Below, piece by piece: positions 1 to 8,853 of a stretch of 43,196 nucleotides of DNA. Position numbers and translations under genes: made by a program. The stretch comes from DASUFZ01 sp035541475 (lineage in GTDB: Bacteria; Myxococcota_A; UBA9160; SMWR01), in contig DATKND010000032.1 in the NCBI GenBank assembly GCA_035541475.1, positions 1-43,196 on the forward strand, written 5' to 3'. Below the pieces are notes generated by a model. That model was given only the letters and a program-made list of their open reading frames with translations, did not search any database and was not told the DNA's origin. Numbering within the stretch: position 1 is the stretch's first letter; each line of letters begins with the position of its first letter.

Positions 1-1
1 C

Positions 2-1213
2 GCGGTCCGGAACTTCGCCGTAGGCGGCGACTTCGTCGTGCTGAACAGCCAGGGCGGCCAGAACTTCTACATCGGGAACTTCCGCGGCAACGACACGGGT
101 GCCTTCGTCGCGCCGCCCTTCCTGCGCGCGGACCCTCGCTACGAGGAGGAGGACTTCCGGCGCGAGGCGGAGAGCGCCGTCGGTCGCTCGCTCCGACCGA
201 GCGAAGTGTCGCGCTACTGGCTCGGGCGCGGGCTCGACGAGATCGCGGCGGATCCGGCGCACTTCACACGTCTGATGGCGCGCAAGGTCGCGCTCTTCGG
301 GAACGCGCACGAGATCGCCGACAACGAGAGCTACGACTTCTTCGCGAACCATGTGTCGCGCTTCCTGGCGCTGCCGCTGCCGGGCTGGGGCGCGCTGCTG
401 CCGCTCGCGGTATGCGGCTTCGCCTTCGCCTGGCGCGACCGCGCCGCCGCGCTGCTGATCGCGTTCTTCGCCACCTATGCCGCCGGCCTCCTGCCCTTCT
501 TCGTGCTCTCGCGCCTGCGACTCCCGCTCGTCCCGGTCGTGATCGCCTTCGCCGCGCTCGCGCTCGTGCGAATCGCGGCGATCGTGCGCGCGCGCGAGTC
601 GCGCAGCGCGCTCGCGCTCGTCGCGGCGCTAGCAGCCGGGCTCGGCTTCACGCACCTGCCGCTCATCGCCGACGATCCGGTGATCAGTCACTTCAACCTC
701 GCGCAGGCGCACCGCATGCGGGCCCGGGATGCGCGCGAGCGCGCGAGCCAGCTCGCCGCGGCGGGCGACCGCGTGGGCGCGCTCTCGGCGCTGACCGAGA
801 TGGACGCGGCGGAGCGCGACGCCGAAGCCGAGCTGCGCGCCGGCCTCGCGATCGAGCCGCGGAGCGCGAGACTCCGCGACGCGATGCGAAACCTCCAGGT
901 GACTCGCATCGAGGAGTTCCTGCGCGTCGAGCGTCCGGACGAGGCGCTGGTGATCGCGCGCGAGCTGGCGCGCGACTTCCCGGGATTCGCCGACGGCCAT
1001 GCTCGCCTCGGTTCGGTGCTCGCTCGGCTCGGCGAGCGCGAGGAGGCGGAGCGCGAATGTCGGCGCGCGCTCGAGATCGACCCGGAGAACGCGACCGCGC
1101 AGCGAACGCTCTCGTCGCTGCGTACTGTGGGTCCGAGTCAGGCGCTCCCGCCGCCACCTTCGGAGAGCTCGCGTCGCAGACAGCGCACGCGCGGACGCCG
1201 CCGGCGGTCGTAG
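2..1213 (+). CDS. C-terminal part of a TPR-containing membrane glycosyltransferase (5' end outside window)
   Basis: The frame is open from the first bases, so the N-terminus lies outside the window. The first visible residues (GGDFVVLNSQGGQNFYIGN) are typical of the periplasmic loop of GT39/ArnT-like dolichyl-phosphate-mannose-type transferases. About four hydrophobic segments follow (roughly nt 380-440, 445-510, 525-590, 600-665). A soluble tail then carries at least one clear tetratricopeptide repeat near nt 920-1110 (pattern RPDEALVIARELARDFPGFA then LARLGEREEAERECRRALEI). Such proteins transfer sugars from polyprenyl carriers in the inner membrane. The donor and acceptor cannot be read from this part. 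The very basic end (SSRRRQRTRGRRRRS) overlaps the convergent argA-like gene by 76 bp. Confidence 0.75.
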   Translation, partial: AVRNFAVGGDFVVLNSQGGQNFYIGNFRGNDTGAFVAPPFLRADPRYEEEDFRREAESAVGRSLRPSEVSRYWLGRGLDEIAADPAHFTRLMARKVALFGNAHEIADNESYDFFANHVSRFLALPLPGWGALLPLAVCGFAFAWRDRAAALLIAFFATYAAGLLPFFVLSRLRLPLVPVVIAFAALALVRIAAIVRARESRSALALVAALAAGLGFTHLPLIADDPVISHFNLAQAHRMRARDARERASQLAAAGDRVGALSALTEMDAAERDAEAELRAGLAIEPRSARLRDAMRNLQVTRIEEFLRVERPDEALVIARELARDFPGFADGHARLGSVLARLGEREEAERECRRALEIDPENATAQRTLSSLRTVGPSQALPPPPSESSRRRQRTRGRRRRS

Positions 1214-2247
1214 TCGCGCCACTTCTCGGCCGGCACCTCGTCGGGCGGCACGCGTCGGAAACCCTGGCGCTCGAAGAAGCCGGCCACGCGCTCGGTCGTC
1301 GTGCAGGCGAACACGAAGGCATAGCCGCGCGCGCAAGCGCGCGCGCAGAGTGCGGCGATCAGATGGCTCCCGATGCCCTCGCCGAGGAAACGCGTCAGCG
1401 TGTAGAGCGAGGCGATCTCGCCCGCGCGCTCGGAATCGTAGGGGAGCAGCGCGCCGATGCCGGCGAGGTGGCGACCCTCGACGAAGGCGCCGACACCGCA
1501 GGCAAAGACCTGGTCGAGCTGCTCCGGCGAGCGCGGCGCCAGATAGCCCTCGGCGACGCCGCGCGCGATCAGGTCGTCCGCGGCGTCGAAGTCGTCGATG
1601 CCGAGCGAGCGCACGTCGACGTAGCGCTCGCGCGTGAAGAGCGTTCCCGAGCCAGCGTAGGTGAAGAGCTCGTCGGCCAGCCCCTCCGTGTTGCAGAGAT
1701 TCACCGCGCCGAGGCCCTGCTGGAGCGCGCGCTCGATCTCGCGCACGAGCGCGAGCCTTTCCGGCGGCTCGCCCGGCAGCCCGGCCGCGATCAGGGCCGA
1801 GAGCTCTCCCTGATCGACGAACGAATGCCGGCCGCTCCGCCCCTCGCGCAGCCCGCCGGCGCGGTCGAGCCACACGAGCTTCGAGACGCGCAGCCGCACC
1901 GCAATCTCGCGCACGGCCGCGGGAAAGGACTCCACCCCGCGCACCAGCAGACCGACGCGAGGCGAGCCGCGCAGCGCCCGCCACACCACGCCCTCGATCC
2001 GCAGCTCGGGCAGCGGCAGCACCCGCGTTCCGGGCAGACGCGCGAGCGCGTCGGCGTCGTCGCAACACAGGAGAACGTCGGTGCGGTTCGCCTCGAGCTC
2101 CTTAAGCACCGGCTCGAGCGGAGCCCACGACGCGATCGCGCGCGCGGGCGCCGCGATCGCGAGCGTGCGATCGCGAAACTCGGCGAGGTAGAAGCTCTTC
2201 TCGGTGAAGGGCGCGACGCGCGGCGTGCGGGCTCGCGGCGGAGACAT
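1138..2247 (-). CDS. argA: N-acetylglutamate synthase (amino-acid kinase-like domain plus GNAT)
   Basis: The 369-residue protein has the two-domain plan of bacterial ArgA. Residues about 14-200 form a divergent amino-acid-kinase-like domain, and residues about 208-350 form a GNAT domain with the acetyl-CoA loop around R286-FLGEGIG. It should acetylate glutamate at the first step of arginine synthesis. The kinase-like part lacks the usual N-terminal glycine-rich kinase motif, as expected for a regulatory fold. The start is the ATG before SPPRARTPR; the reading frame stays open upstream but only with low-complexity Arg/Ala sequence. It lies 49 bp downstream of a tetR gene in the same orientation, so co-transcription is likely. 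The C-terminus overlaps the glycosyltransferase gene tail to tail. Confidence 0.8.
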   Translation of the reverse strand: MSPPRARTPRVAPFTEKSFYLAEFRDRTLAIAAPARAIASWAPLEPVLKELEANRTDVLLCCDDADALARLPGTRVLPLPELRIEGVVWRALRGSPRVGLLVRGVESFPAAVREIAVRLRVSKLVWLDRAGGLREGRSGRHSFVDQGELSALIAAGLPGEPPERLALVREIERALQQGLGAVNLCNTEGLADELFTYAGSGTLFTRERYVDVRSLGIDDFDAADDLIARGVAEGYLAPRSPEQLDQVFACGVGAFVEGRHLAGIGALLPYDSERAGEIASLYTLTRFLGEGIGSHLIAALCARACARGYAFVFACTTTERVAGFFERQGFRRVPPDEVPAEKWRDYDRRRRPRVRCLRRELSEGGGGSA

Positions 2248-2296
2248 CGCGCGGAGTCTGCCGGATGTCGCCGCGGACCGCTGCGCCGCGGCGCCG

Positions 2297-2995
2297 CTAG
2301 CGAGGCTCGGAGCGAGTCGCCTCCGTCGCGCAAACCGGCTGCTCGAGGAAGCCTCGCACCAGGCTGTCGAAGCAGGCGCGCAGCGCCTCACGCGACGCCG
2401 CGCGCGGATCGAAGGTCGCGCGATAGATGAAGCCCGACAGCAGCGCCGTGACGGCATCGGCTACGACCCTGGGCTGCACGTCGCGGCGGAAGAGGCCGGC
2501 GTCCTGACCGGCACGGATCAGATCTTCGATCATCTGGTCGCGCTCCGCGTGGAACGCGCGCATGAACGCGAGCAGCTTCGCCTCCGATGCCGGCGTGGAC
2601 GCGGTGATGCCCCACGCCTGGTAGTGCACGCGCGCATGCGCGCCGACCTGAACGAGCACGTCGGTCAGGCCGTTGCAGAGGCGCGCGAGCAGATCGCGCG
2701 GGTCGCGCGCGGCCTGGAGGTCGGCATCGACGTACATCCGCCCCCGCTCGTAGGACGCGAGGATCGTCGCGAGCAGGAGATCTTCCTTGCTCTCGAAGAA
2801 GCGATAGAGGGTCCCCTTCGAGACTCCGGCGCGCGCCGCGATCTCTTCCATGCGCGCCGCCGCGACGCCACGCTGCGCGCACACCTCGAGCGCAGCGCGC
2901 AGGATGCGCTCGCGCTTCTCGTTGGTCCGAGGATCGCTCGGGTCGTCCAAACGTTCTCCCCCCTCGGGGAAGATCGCGGTGGAGATCGGTGCCAT
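2297..2995 (-). CDS. TetR/AcrR-family transcriptional regulator
   Basis: The protein has 232 residues. An N-terminal helix-turn-helix at about residues 48-69 (MEEIAARAGVSKGTLYRFFE) is the classical TetR signature, and a ligand-binding all-helical C-terminal domain follows. The ATG is preceded by AGGA at a good distance. It is upstream of argA in the same orientation with a 49-bp gap, so it may share a transcript with it. A link between a TetR protein and arginine synthesis is not a standard one, and the true target could be elsewhere. A possible operator lies 64 bp upstream (3059-3083). Confidence 0.9.
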   Translation of the reverse strand: MAPISTAIFPEGGERLDDPSDPRTNEKRERILRAALEVCAQRGVAAARMEEIAARAGVSKGTLYRFFESKEDLLLATILASYERGRMYVDADLQAARDPRDLLARLCNGLTDVLVQVGAHARVHYQAWGITASTPASEAKLLAFMRAFHAERDQMIEDLIRAGQDAGLFRRDVQPRVVADAVTALLSGFIYRATFDPRAASREALRACFDSLVRGFLEQPVCATEATRSEPR

Positions 2996-3542
2996 GCGTT
3001 CCTGAGGCTCCGGCCGGGTCGGAAGTTCCAATTTGAGTGGGAAAACCGAGCTGCGAGAGGGGCAAAGATGAGATTTCTGCCCCGCTGCCAACGTCCTCAT
3101 TATGTCACTCCGCGAACCAAACGTGTGCGGACGGGCTCCGGGAAGCCCGCGTCGCTACCGATAACCAACGACAGTGTGTGATTCACCCCATTTCTCTCGC
3201 GTCGTGCAGAGCCGAGGAATCGTGCAGGCGACGGCTCGCGGAGCGAGTCCGGGCCGTCGTCGCCATGCCACGAAGGCGACAAATCTTGCTGGATTTTCAA
3301 GAAGTGATCGGGCAACATGCAGGGCTGCTTGGGCGCCCCCCTCGGCCATTCACCATCATCAGCTCACCTGCCAGCCGTCCGCGCCTCGTTCCCGACGACT
3401 CGTGCCTGCGCGGTCTCGGTAGGCGGCTCCTCCGAGCGAGAGCGGGGTCCAGCGTCATGCAATACGCATTCGAAACCCAGAGAGCCCGGGCGGTATCCGA
3501 GCTTCGAGACTGGAAGTGCACCGGGGCGTCGAGGGACGCGAA
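2996..3542. other. Long intergenic region between divergent tetR and sigma factor genes
   Basis: This is the only stretch longer than 300 bp without a convincing gene. It is visibly less GC-rich than its surroundings. Open frames crossing it (for example 3037-3546 on the plus strand) encode low-complexity sequence with no family resemblance. It must hold the promoters of the divergent tetR and sigma genes. I found one 25-bp imperfect palindrome (3059-3083) and no confident -35/-10 pair. A small RNA or long 5' leader for the sigma factor is possible but not visible. Confidence 0.6.
3059..3083. promoter_or_regulatory. Imperfect 25-bp palindrome, candidate operator of the adjacent TetR gene
   Basis: The element begins GGGGCA and ends TGCCCC, and about 9 of 12 positions pair across the centre. 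It lies 64 bp upstream of the tetR start at 2995. TetR proteins usually bind palindromes of this size near their own promoters. Assignment rests on position and symmetry only. Confidence 0.35.
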
Positions 3543-4910
3543 GTGAAATCCGAAGAAGGAAAGAGAGCCAGCGTGGACACCAGTCGAGCCAGCGGAGCGA
3601 CGCGCGCATCCGCCGCAGAGGATCTCGATCCGGGGCGCGAGCGACGACCCCTCGAATCCTACTTCCAGGAGATCGGCGGCACCCGGACCTTGCGACGCGA
3701 GGAGGAGGTGATCCTCGCGAAGGAGCTCGAGTCCGCGACGCAGGAGCTGCGCGACTGTCTCTACGCGGTGCCGGCCTGCGCCCGTCACGTCGTGCGCCGC
3801 TGGGACGAGCTGCGCGCGTTGTCGCACACCGGGGCGAAGCTCTCGGAGTCGGTCGGCGACGAGGAGACCGGTGAGATCGCCGCGCGCGTCGAGCGCGCGG
3901 TCAAGCGACTGCGCGGCGTGCTCGTGCAGCGCGACGAGGCGATCGAGAAGGGCGAGGAGAAGGACATCCGCAGGCTCGACACGCGCGTCTCGAAGGAGAT
4001 GCAGTCGGCGCAGCTGTCGCTGGTCGTGCTCGCGGAGATGCGGCAAATGGTGCGAAAGCTCGCCGACGACCTGCGTCGCGCGCGGCGCGGCACCAAGCGC
4101 TATCGCGAGCTCGAGGCGCGCGCGGAGATGCCGCGCCAGCTGCTCCTCGACTGGGCAGATCGCATCGAGTCTGCGCACGAGCGGATGAGCCGCGAGAAGA
4201 ACCGCTTCATCGAGCACAACCTCAAGCTCGTGGTGGCGATCGCGAAGGACTACCGCAACCTCGGGCTCTCTTTCCCGGATCTGATCCAGGAGGGAAACCT
4301 GGGACTGATCCGCGCGGTCGAGAAGTTCGACCATCGCCGCGGCTTCAAGTTCTCGACCTACGCCGTCTGGTGGATCCGCCAGGCGCTCGTCCGCGCGATC
4401 CAGAACCACTCGCGCACGATCCGTCTGCCGAGCCACGTGCACGACCGGCTGCAGCGGAGCCAGCGCGTGCGCGCGGAGTTGACGGGCAAGCTCGGGCGCG
4501 AGCCCACCGCGGCGGAGCTCGCCCCGGAGCTCGGCACCGACACGCCCTCGCTCGAGGCGCTCGACCTGCTCTCGCGGGAGGCGATCTCGCTCGAGTCGTC
4601 GGTGGCCGGCACGGAGAAGCGGCTCGAGGACTTCGTGGCCGATCCGACCACGGCCGCGCCCGACAACGGGCTCGACGGCGAGCGCATGCGCTCGGGCGTC
4701 GGCTACCTGATCGCAGCGCTCACGGCCCGCGAGCAGCTGATCTTGCGGCTGCGCTACGGACTCGGCGGCGAGGAGGAGCACACGCTCGAGCAGATCGGGC
4801 AGTCGCTCGGCCTCTCGCGCGAGCGCGTGCGGCAGCTCGAGGCGCGGGCTCTGAAGAAGCTGCGCGAGACGATTCCCGCGCAGAATCTTCATCCCATCCT
4901 CGAGCCCTAG
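3543..4910 (+). CDS. RNA polymerase sigma-70 family factor, RpoD/RpoS-like (group 1/2)
   Basis: The protein has about 455 residues. It holds region 1.2 (LESYFQEIGGTRTLRREEE, about 37-60), a long non-conserved helical insert, region 2 (about 220-296, with NLKLVVAIAKDYRNLG and FKFSTYAVWWIRQA), region 3, and region 4 (about 393-450, with LSRERVRQLEARALKKLRE). It directs core RNA polymerase to -35/-10 promoters. No acidic region 1.1 is present, which together with the length favours an RpoS-like or secondary primary-type factor over the housekeeping one. The start is taken as the GTG at 3543 because GAGGG lies 7 nt upstream; GTG at 3516 or 3573 is possible. The stop codon shares a CTAG palindrome with the convergent uppP stop. 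Confidence 0.9.
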   Translation: MKSEEGKRASVDTSRASGATRASAAEDLDPGRERRPLESYFQEIGGTRTLRREEEVILAKELESATQELRDCLYAVPACARHVVRRWDELRALSHTGAKLSESVGDEETGEIAARVERAVKRLRGVLVQRDEAIEKGEEKDIRRLDTRVSKEMQSAQLSLVVLAEMRQMVRKLADDLRRARRGTKRYRELEARAEMPRQLLLDWADRIESAHERMSREKNRFIEHNLKLVVAIAKDYRNLGLSFPDLIQEGNLGLIRAVEKFDHRRGFKFSTYAVWWIRQALVRAIQNHSRTIRLPSHVHDRLQRSQRVRAELTGKLGREPTAAELAPELGTDTPSLEALDLLSREAISLESSVAGTEKRLEDFVADPTTAAPDNGLDGERMRSGVGYLIAALTAREQLILRLRYGLGGEEEHTLEQIGQSLGLSRERVRQLEARALKKLRETIPAQNLHPILEP

Positions 4911-5707
4911 CGAAGCGCCAAGAGCACGATCACGCCGAGCGCGATGCGGTACCACGCGAACGCGCGGAAGTCGTGCGTCGAGACGTAGCGGAGCAGCCAG
5001 CGGATCGTCGCCCACGCGACCGCGAAGGACACGAGCGTCGAGACGGCGAGCCAGACCGTGTCGCCGGACTCGAGGTGTCGGACGTTCTTCAGCAGGCCGT
5101 AGCCGCTCGCCGCGGCGATGGTCGGAACCGCCAGGAAGAACGAGAACTCGGTGGCGGCGCGCCGGTCGAGACCCATGCCGAGGCCGCCGAGGATCGTCGC
5201 CGCGGAGCGCGAGAAACCGGGCCAGAGCGCAAGGCACTGCGCGAGGCCGACGCCGAGCGCCTGCCGCCAGCTCATCGCGTCGGTCGTGTGCGTGCGCGCC
5301 GGCAGCTCCAGGCGTTCGATCAGCAGAATTCCGAGCGCGCCGACGATCAGCGCGAGCGCGACGCCCGTGGGCGAGAAGAGGCGGTCGGCGATGAAGTCGT
5401 GCGCGACGAGGCCGAGCGCGGCCGCCGGCACGAATGCGAGCGCGAGGCGGAAGAGGAACGCGCGCGCGTCGTCCTTCCGCAGCGCGTCCCGCGCGAGCGA
5501 GGTGAAGCGCACGCGGTACTCGACCACCACCGAGAAGATCGCGCCGATCTGGATGAAGATCTCGAACAGCTCCGCGCGCCGGCCCCCGAACCCGAAGCCG
5601 TGCGAGTCGAGCCACGCCGAGGTGAGGATCAGGTGGCCGGTCGACGAGACGGGTAGGAACTCGGTGAGTCCCTCCACCACTCCGAGCAGGAGCGCCACGA
5701 GCCACAT
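4907..5707 (-). CDS. uppP: Undecaprenyl-diphosphatase UppP (BacA)
   Basis: The 266-residue multi-spanning inner-membrane protein carries both signature motifs: EGLTEFLPVSSTGHLIL near the N-terminus and WPGFSRSAATILGG in the second half. It dephosphorylates undecaprenyl pyrophosphate so that the lipid carrier can be reused for peptidoglycan and other surface polymers; overproduction gives bacitracin resistance. The ATG at 5707 puts the first membrane helix at the very N-terminus as usual; a GTG nine bases earlier is an alternative. No clear Shine-Dalgarno sequence is seen. It starts 17 bp after the RND pump stop codon, so it is probably the last gene of that operon. Confidence 0.95.
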   Translation of the reverse strand: MWLVALLLGVVEGLTEFLPVSSTGHLILTSAWLDSHGFGFGGRRAELFEIFIQIGAIFSVVVEYRVRFTSLARDALRKDDARAFLFRLALAFVPAAALGLVAHDFIADRLFSPTGVALALIVGALGILLIERLELPARTHTTDAMSWRQALGVGLAQCLALWPGFSRSAATILGGLGMGLDRRAATEFSFFLAVPTIAAASGYGLLKNVRHLESGDTVWLAVSTLVSFAVAWATIRWLLRYVSTHDFRAFAWYRIALGVIVLLALR

Positions 5708-5724
5708 CGCCGACACGCCGGGGC

Positions 5725-8700
5725 TTATCGACCGCCCGCCACGGGGACTGCATGGGGAACGGGCGCGCGCTCGCCGCGCCGCGCGCGCGCTCGCTCGATC
5801 ACGTAGTAGGTCGCCGGCACGACGTAGAAGGTCAGGAAGGTCGAGAAGAACATGCCGCCGAGCACGGCGATGCCGAGCGGGGCGCGCGAGTCGCCGCCCG
5901 CGCCCTGGCCCATCGCGATCGGCACGATGCCAACCATCGTCGCGAGCGCCGTCATCAGGATCGGGCGGAAGCGCACGCGCGCCGCCTCGGCGGTCGCCGC
6001 GGCGAGGCTCTGGCCGCGCTCGCGGAGCTGATTGGCGAACTCGACGATCAGGATCGAGTTCTTTGTCACGAGCCCGACCAGCATCACGAGGCCGATCTTC
6101 GAGTAGAGGTTCAGGGTGCCGACGACGTGCACGAGCCCCTGGTGGTGCAGCACCGAGACGAATCCGAGCGTCAGGAGCGCGCCGGTGAAGGAGAGCGCGA
6201 CTGCGACCAGGATCGTGACCGGGTGCACGAAGCTCTCGAACTGCGCCGCGAGCACGAGGTAGACGATCAGGATCGCGAGCGCGTAGGCGAAGGCCAGCGC
6301 GTGACCGGACTCGACGAAGCTCTCGGACTCGCCGGCGATGCGCACCTCGTAGCTCCCGTCCGGCGGAACCAGCGACTGCGCGATGCCGGCCACCTGGCGG
6401 ATCGCCTCGCCCTGCGCGTGCTCGCCGGGGATGACGGTGAAGCGCACGGTGCGCTCGCGGTCGTAGTGGTCGATCTCGCGCGGCGCGACCGTCTCGCGCA
6501 CCTGCACCACGCCCGAGAGTGAGATCAGCTCGCCGTGCGGGTTGCGCACGAAGAGCTCGAGCAGGTCGCGCGGATCGTTGCGCTCGCCGCGGCCGAGCTG
6601 CGCCATCACGTCGTAGGTCTTGCCTCCGAGCTTGAAATGGGAGAGGTCCTGGCCGCCGAGCAGCACGCGCAGGGTCTCCGCGATCGAGCGCACGGACAGC
6701 CCGAGGTCGCTGGCACGGTCGCGGTCGATCGCGACCTCGAGCTGCGGCTTGTTCAGGTAGAGATCCACGTCGGTGACGCCATAGCCGGGGATCGCCTGCA
6801 CGCGCCGCTCGATCTCCTTACCGATCTGCGAGAGGCGGTGCAGATCGGGCCCCTGCACACGGATGTCGACGCTCGCGCCCGTGAAGCCGCTCAGCGGCGA
6901 GGGCTCGTGCGCGTACGCCTTGATGCCGGCGATCGCCTCGAGCTGATCGCCGAGGGCGTGCGCGACCTGGGACTGCGAGCGTTCGCGGTGCGCCCGCTCG
7001 CGCAGCGGCGAGAACACCAGTCCCTGGTTCACGAGCCCCGGCGTGCCGAGTCCTCCGAGCGCGATGATCGAGAAGGCGTGCTCGACCTCCGGCGTCTTCA
7101 AGAGGAGCTGCTCGGTCTGGCGCTGATAGCCGTCCATGTACTCGATCGTCGAGCCCTCGGGCGCCTGCGTCCAGACCATCACGAAGCCGCGATCGCTGGT
7201 CGGCACCAGCTCCTCGTCGAGCAGCGGGAGGAGCAGCGCGCCCGCCAGCACCCAGACGACCATGAAGCCGACGGTCCGGCCCGGGCGTCGCATGACGCGC
7301 GCCAGCGTGGAAGCGTAGAGCGCGCTCGAGCGGTCGAAGAAGCGGGCCAGGAAGCCCTTCACGCCGCCCTCCGCCTCGCCGTGGCGCACGATCAGCGCGC
7401 ACAGCGCGGGCGAGAGCGTGACCGCGACGAAGCCCGAGACGGTGAGCGCCGCGGCCACCGTCACCGCGAACTCGCGGAACAGACGCCCGGTCGTGTCGGA
7501 GAGGAAGGTCAGCGGCAGGAAGACCGCGACCGACGACGCGGTCGCGGCGATCACCGCGAAGGAGATCTCCTGCATCCCGCGGCGCGCCGCCTCGAGCCGC
7601 GGCGTCCCGTTCTCCACCCAGCGCGTGATGTTCTCGAGCACCACGATCGCGTCGTCGACCACGAGTCCGATCGCCAAGGTGATTCCCATCAAGGTCAGCG
7701 TGTTGATGGTGAAGCCCGCGAAGTAGAGGAAGCAGAGCGCGCCGAGCACCGAGACCGGGATCGCCACGGCCGGGATCAAGGTGGCGCGCAAGGTGCGCAG
7801 GAAGAAGTAGATCACGAGCACGACCAGCACGGCCGCCTCGAAGATCGTGCGCGAGACGTCGCGGATCGACTCGCGGATGAAGGTGGAGGCGTCGTAGGCG
7901 ATCTCGAGTTTCGCGCCTGGCGGCAGCTCCGAGCGCAGCACGCCGACCTCGCTCCGCACCGCGGTCGCCACGTCGATCGTGTTGGCCTTCGACTGCTTCA
8001 CGATGCCGAGGCCGACGGCCGGCACGCCGTCGTATCGGACGATCCTGCGCGCATCCTCGGCGCCGACCTCCACGCGCGCGATGTCGCGCAGCCGCACCAG
8101 GTCGCCGCTGAACGACCCGATGATCAGGTTCTCGAAGTCCGGGGCCGTGCGCAGCTCGCCGAGGCTCCGCACCGTGAACTCCGTGTTCTCCGACTCGACG
8201 CGGCCCGACGGGATGTCGACGTTCTCGCGCCGCAGCGCGTCCGCCACGTCCGAGATGGTGAGGCCGAACGAGCCGAGCACGCGGTTGTCGATCCAGAGGC
8301 GCATCGAGTAGCGCCGCTCGCCCGCGATGATCACGTTGGCCACGCCGGGCAGCTTGTTCAGCTGATCGACGAGCTTCGTCTCCGCGAGCCGCGTGAGCTC
8401 GATCTGGTCATAGCGCTCGCCGAAGAGCGCGAGCCACAGATCTGCGTCGGCGGAGGCGTCGCGCTTCGAGACGATCGGATCGTCGACCTCCTTGGGGAGA
8501 TCCTGGCGCGCGCGCGCCACGCGGTCGCGCACGTCGTTGGCCGCCTGCTCGATGTCCACGGAGAGCTCGAACTCGATCGTGATCAGCGAGACCTGCTCGC
8601 GGCTGACAGAGGTCACGTGCTTCACGCCGGAGATGCCGTTGACCTGATCCTCGAGCACGTCGGTGACGGACGTCTCCACCACCTCCGGCGCCGCGCCGGG

Positions 8701-8853
8701 GAAGACGGTGCTGATCGACACCTCGGGCGGGTCGATGTCGGGCAGCTCGCGATTCTGGAGCCGGGTCAGCGCGATCAGGCCGAAGAGGACGATCACGATC
8801 GACATCACCGACGCGAGCACGGGCCGGTCGATGCAGATCTGCGAGATCCTCAC
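5725..8853 (-). CDS. RND efflux transporter, HAE1-type inner-membrane pump
   Basis: At 1042 residues it has the normal length of an AcrB/MexB-like pump. The N-terminus (RISQICIDRPVLASVMSIVI) is the first membrane helix. The proton-relay residues are present: the aspartate pair in LAIGLVVDDAIVVLENI and the lysine in GLVTKNSILIVEFANQ. Two large periplasmic loops and the closing helices (SRAPLGIAVLGGMFFSTF) are intact. It exports lipophilic compounds using the proton gradient. The GTG start overlaps the adaptor stop codon by four bases (GTGA), so the two are translationally coupled. No outer-membrane factor is encoded here, so a TolC-like protein from elsewhere must complete the pump. Confidence 0.96.
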   Translation of the reverse strand: MRISQICIDRPVLASVMSIVIVLFGLIALTRLQNRELPDIDPPEVSISTVFPGAAPEVVETSVTDVLEDQVNGISGVKHVTSVSREQVSLITIEFELSVDIEQAANDVRDRVARARQDLPKEVDDPIVSKRDASADADLWLALFGERYDQIELTRLAETKLVDQLNKLPGVANVIIAGERRYSMRLWIDNRVLGSFGLTISDVADALRRENVDIPSGRVESENTEFTVRSLGELRTAPDFENLIIGSFSGDLVRLRDIARVEVGAEDARRIVRYDGVPAVGLGIVKQSKANTIDVATAVRSEVGVLRSELPPGAKLEIAYDASTFIRESIRDVSRTIFEAAVLVVLVIYFFLRTLRATLIPAVAIPVSVLGALCFLYFAGFTINTLTLMGITLAIGLVVDDAIVVLENITRWVENGTPRLEAARRGMQEISFAVIAATASSVAVFLPLTFLSDTTGRLFREFAVTVAAALTVSGFVAVTLSPALCALIVRHGEAEGGVKGFLARFFDRSSALYASTLARVMRRPGRTVGFMVVWVLAGALLLPLLDEELVPTSDRGFVMVWTQAPEGSTIEYMDGYQRQTEQLLLKTPEVEHAFSIIALGGLGTPGLVNQGLVFSPLRERAHRERSQSQVAHALGDQLEAIAGIKAYAHEPSPLSGFTGASVDIRVQGPDLHRLSQIGKEIERRVQAIPGYGVTDVDLYLNKPQLEVAIDRDRASDLGLSVRSIAETLRVLLGGQDLSHFKLGGKTYDVMAQLGRGERNDPRDLLELFVRNPHGELISLSGVVQVRETVAPREIDHYDRERTVRFTVIPGEHAQGEAIRQVAGIAQSLVPPDGSYEVRIAGESESFVESGHALAFAYALAILIVYLVLAAQFESFVHPVTILVAVALSFTGALLTLGFVSVLHHQGLVHVVGTLNLYSKIGLVMLVGLVTKNSILIVEFANQLRERGQSLAAATAEAARVRFRPILMTALATMVGIVPIAMGQGAGGDSRAPLGIAVLGGMFFSTFLTFYVVPATYYVIERARARRGERAPVPHAVPVAGGR

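Noticed and set aside
412..2430. Plus-strand frame of 672 codons over argA
   Set aside because: It crosses the glycosyltransferase end and runs antisense to argA with low-complexity Arg/Ala sequence.
3037..3546. 169-codon plus-strand frame in the long intergenic region
   Set aside because: No recognisable domain, no ribosome site, and codon use unlike real genes of the window.
3297..5753. Long minus-strand frame across the sigma factor gene
   Set aside because: It is antisense to an unmistakable sigma-70 gene and lies in a shifted frame over uppP; shadow of GC-rich codon use.
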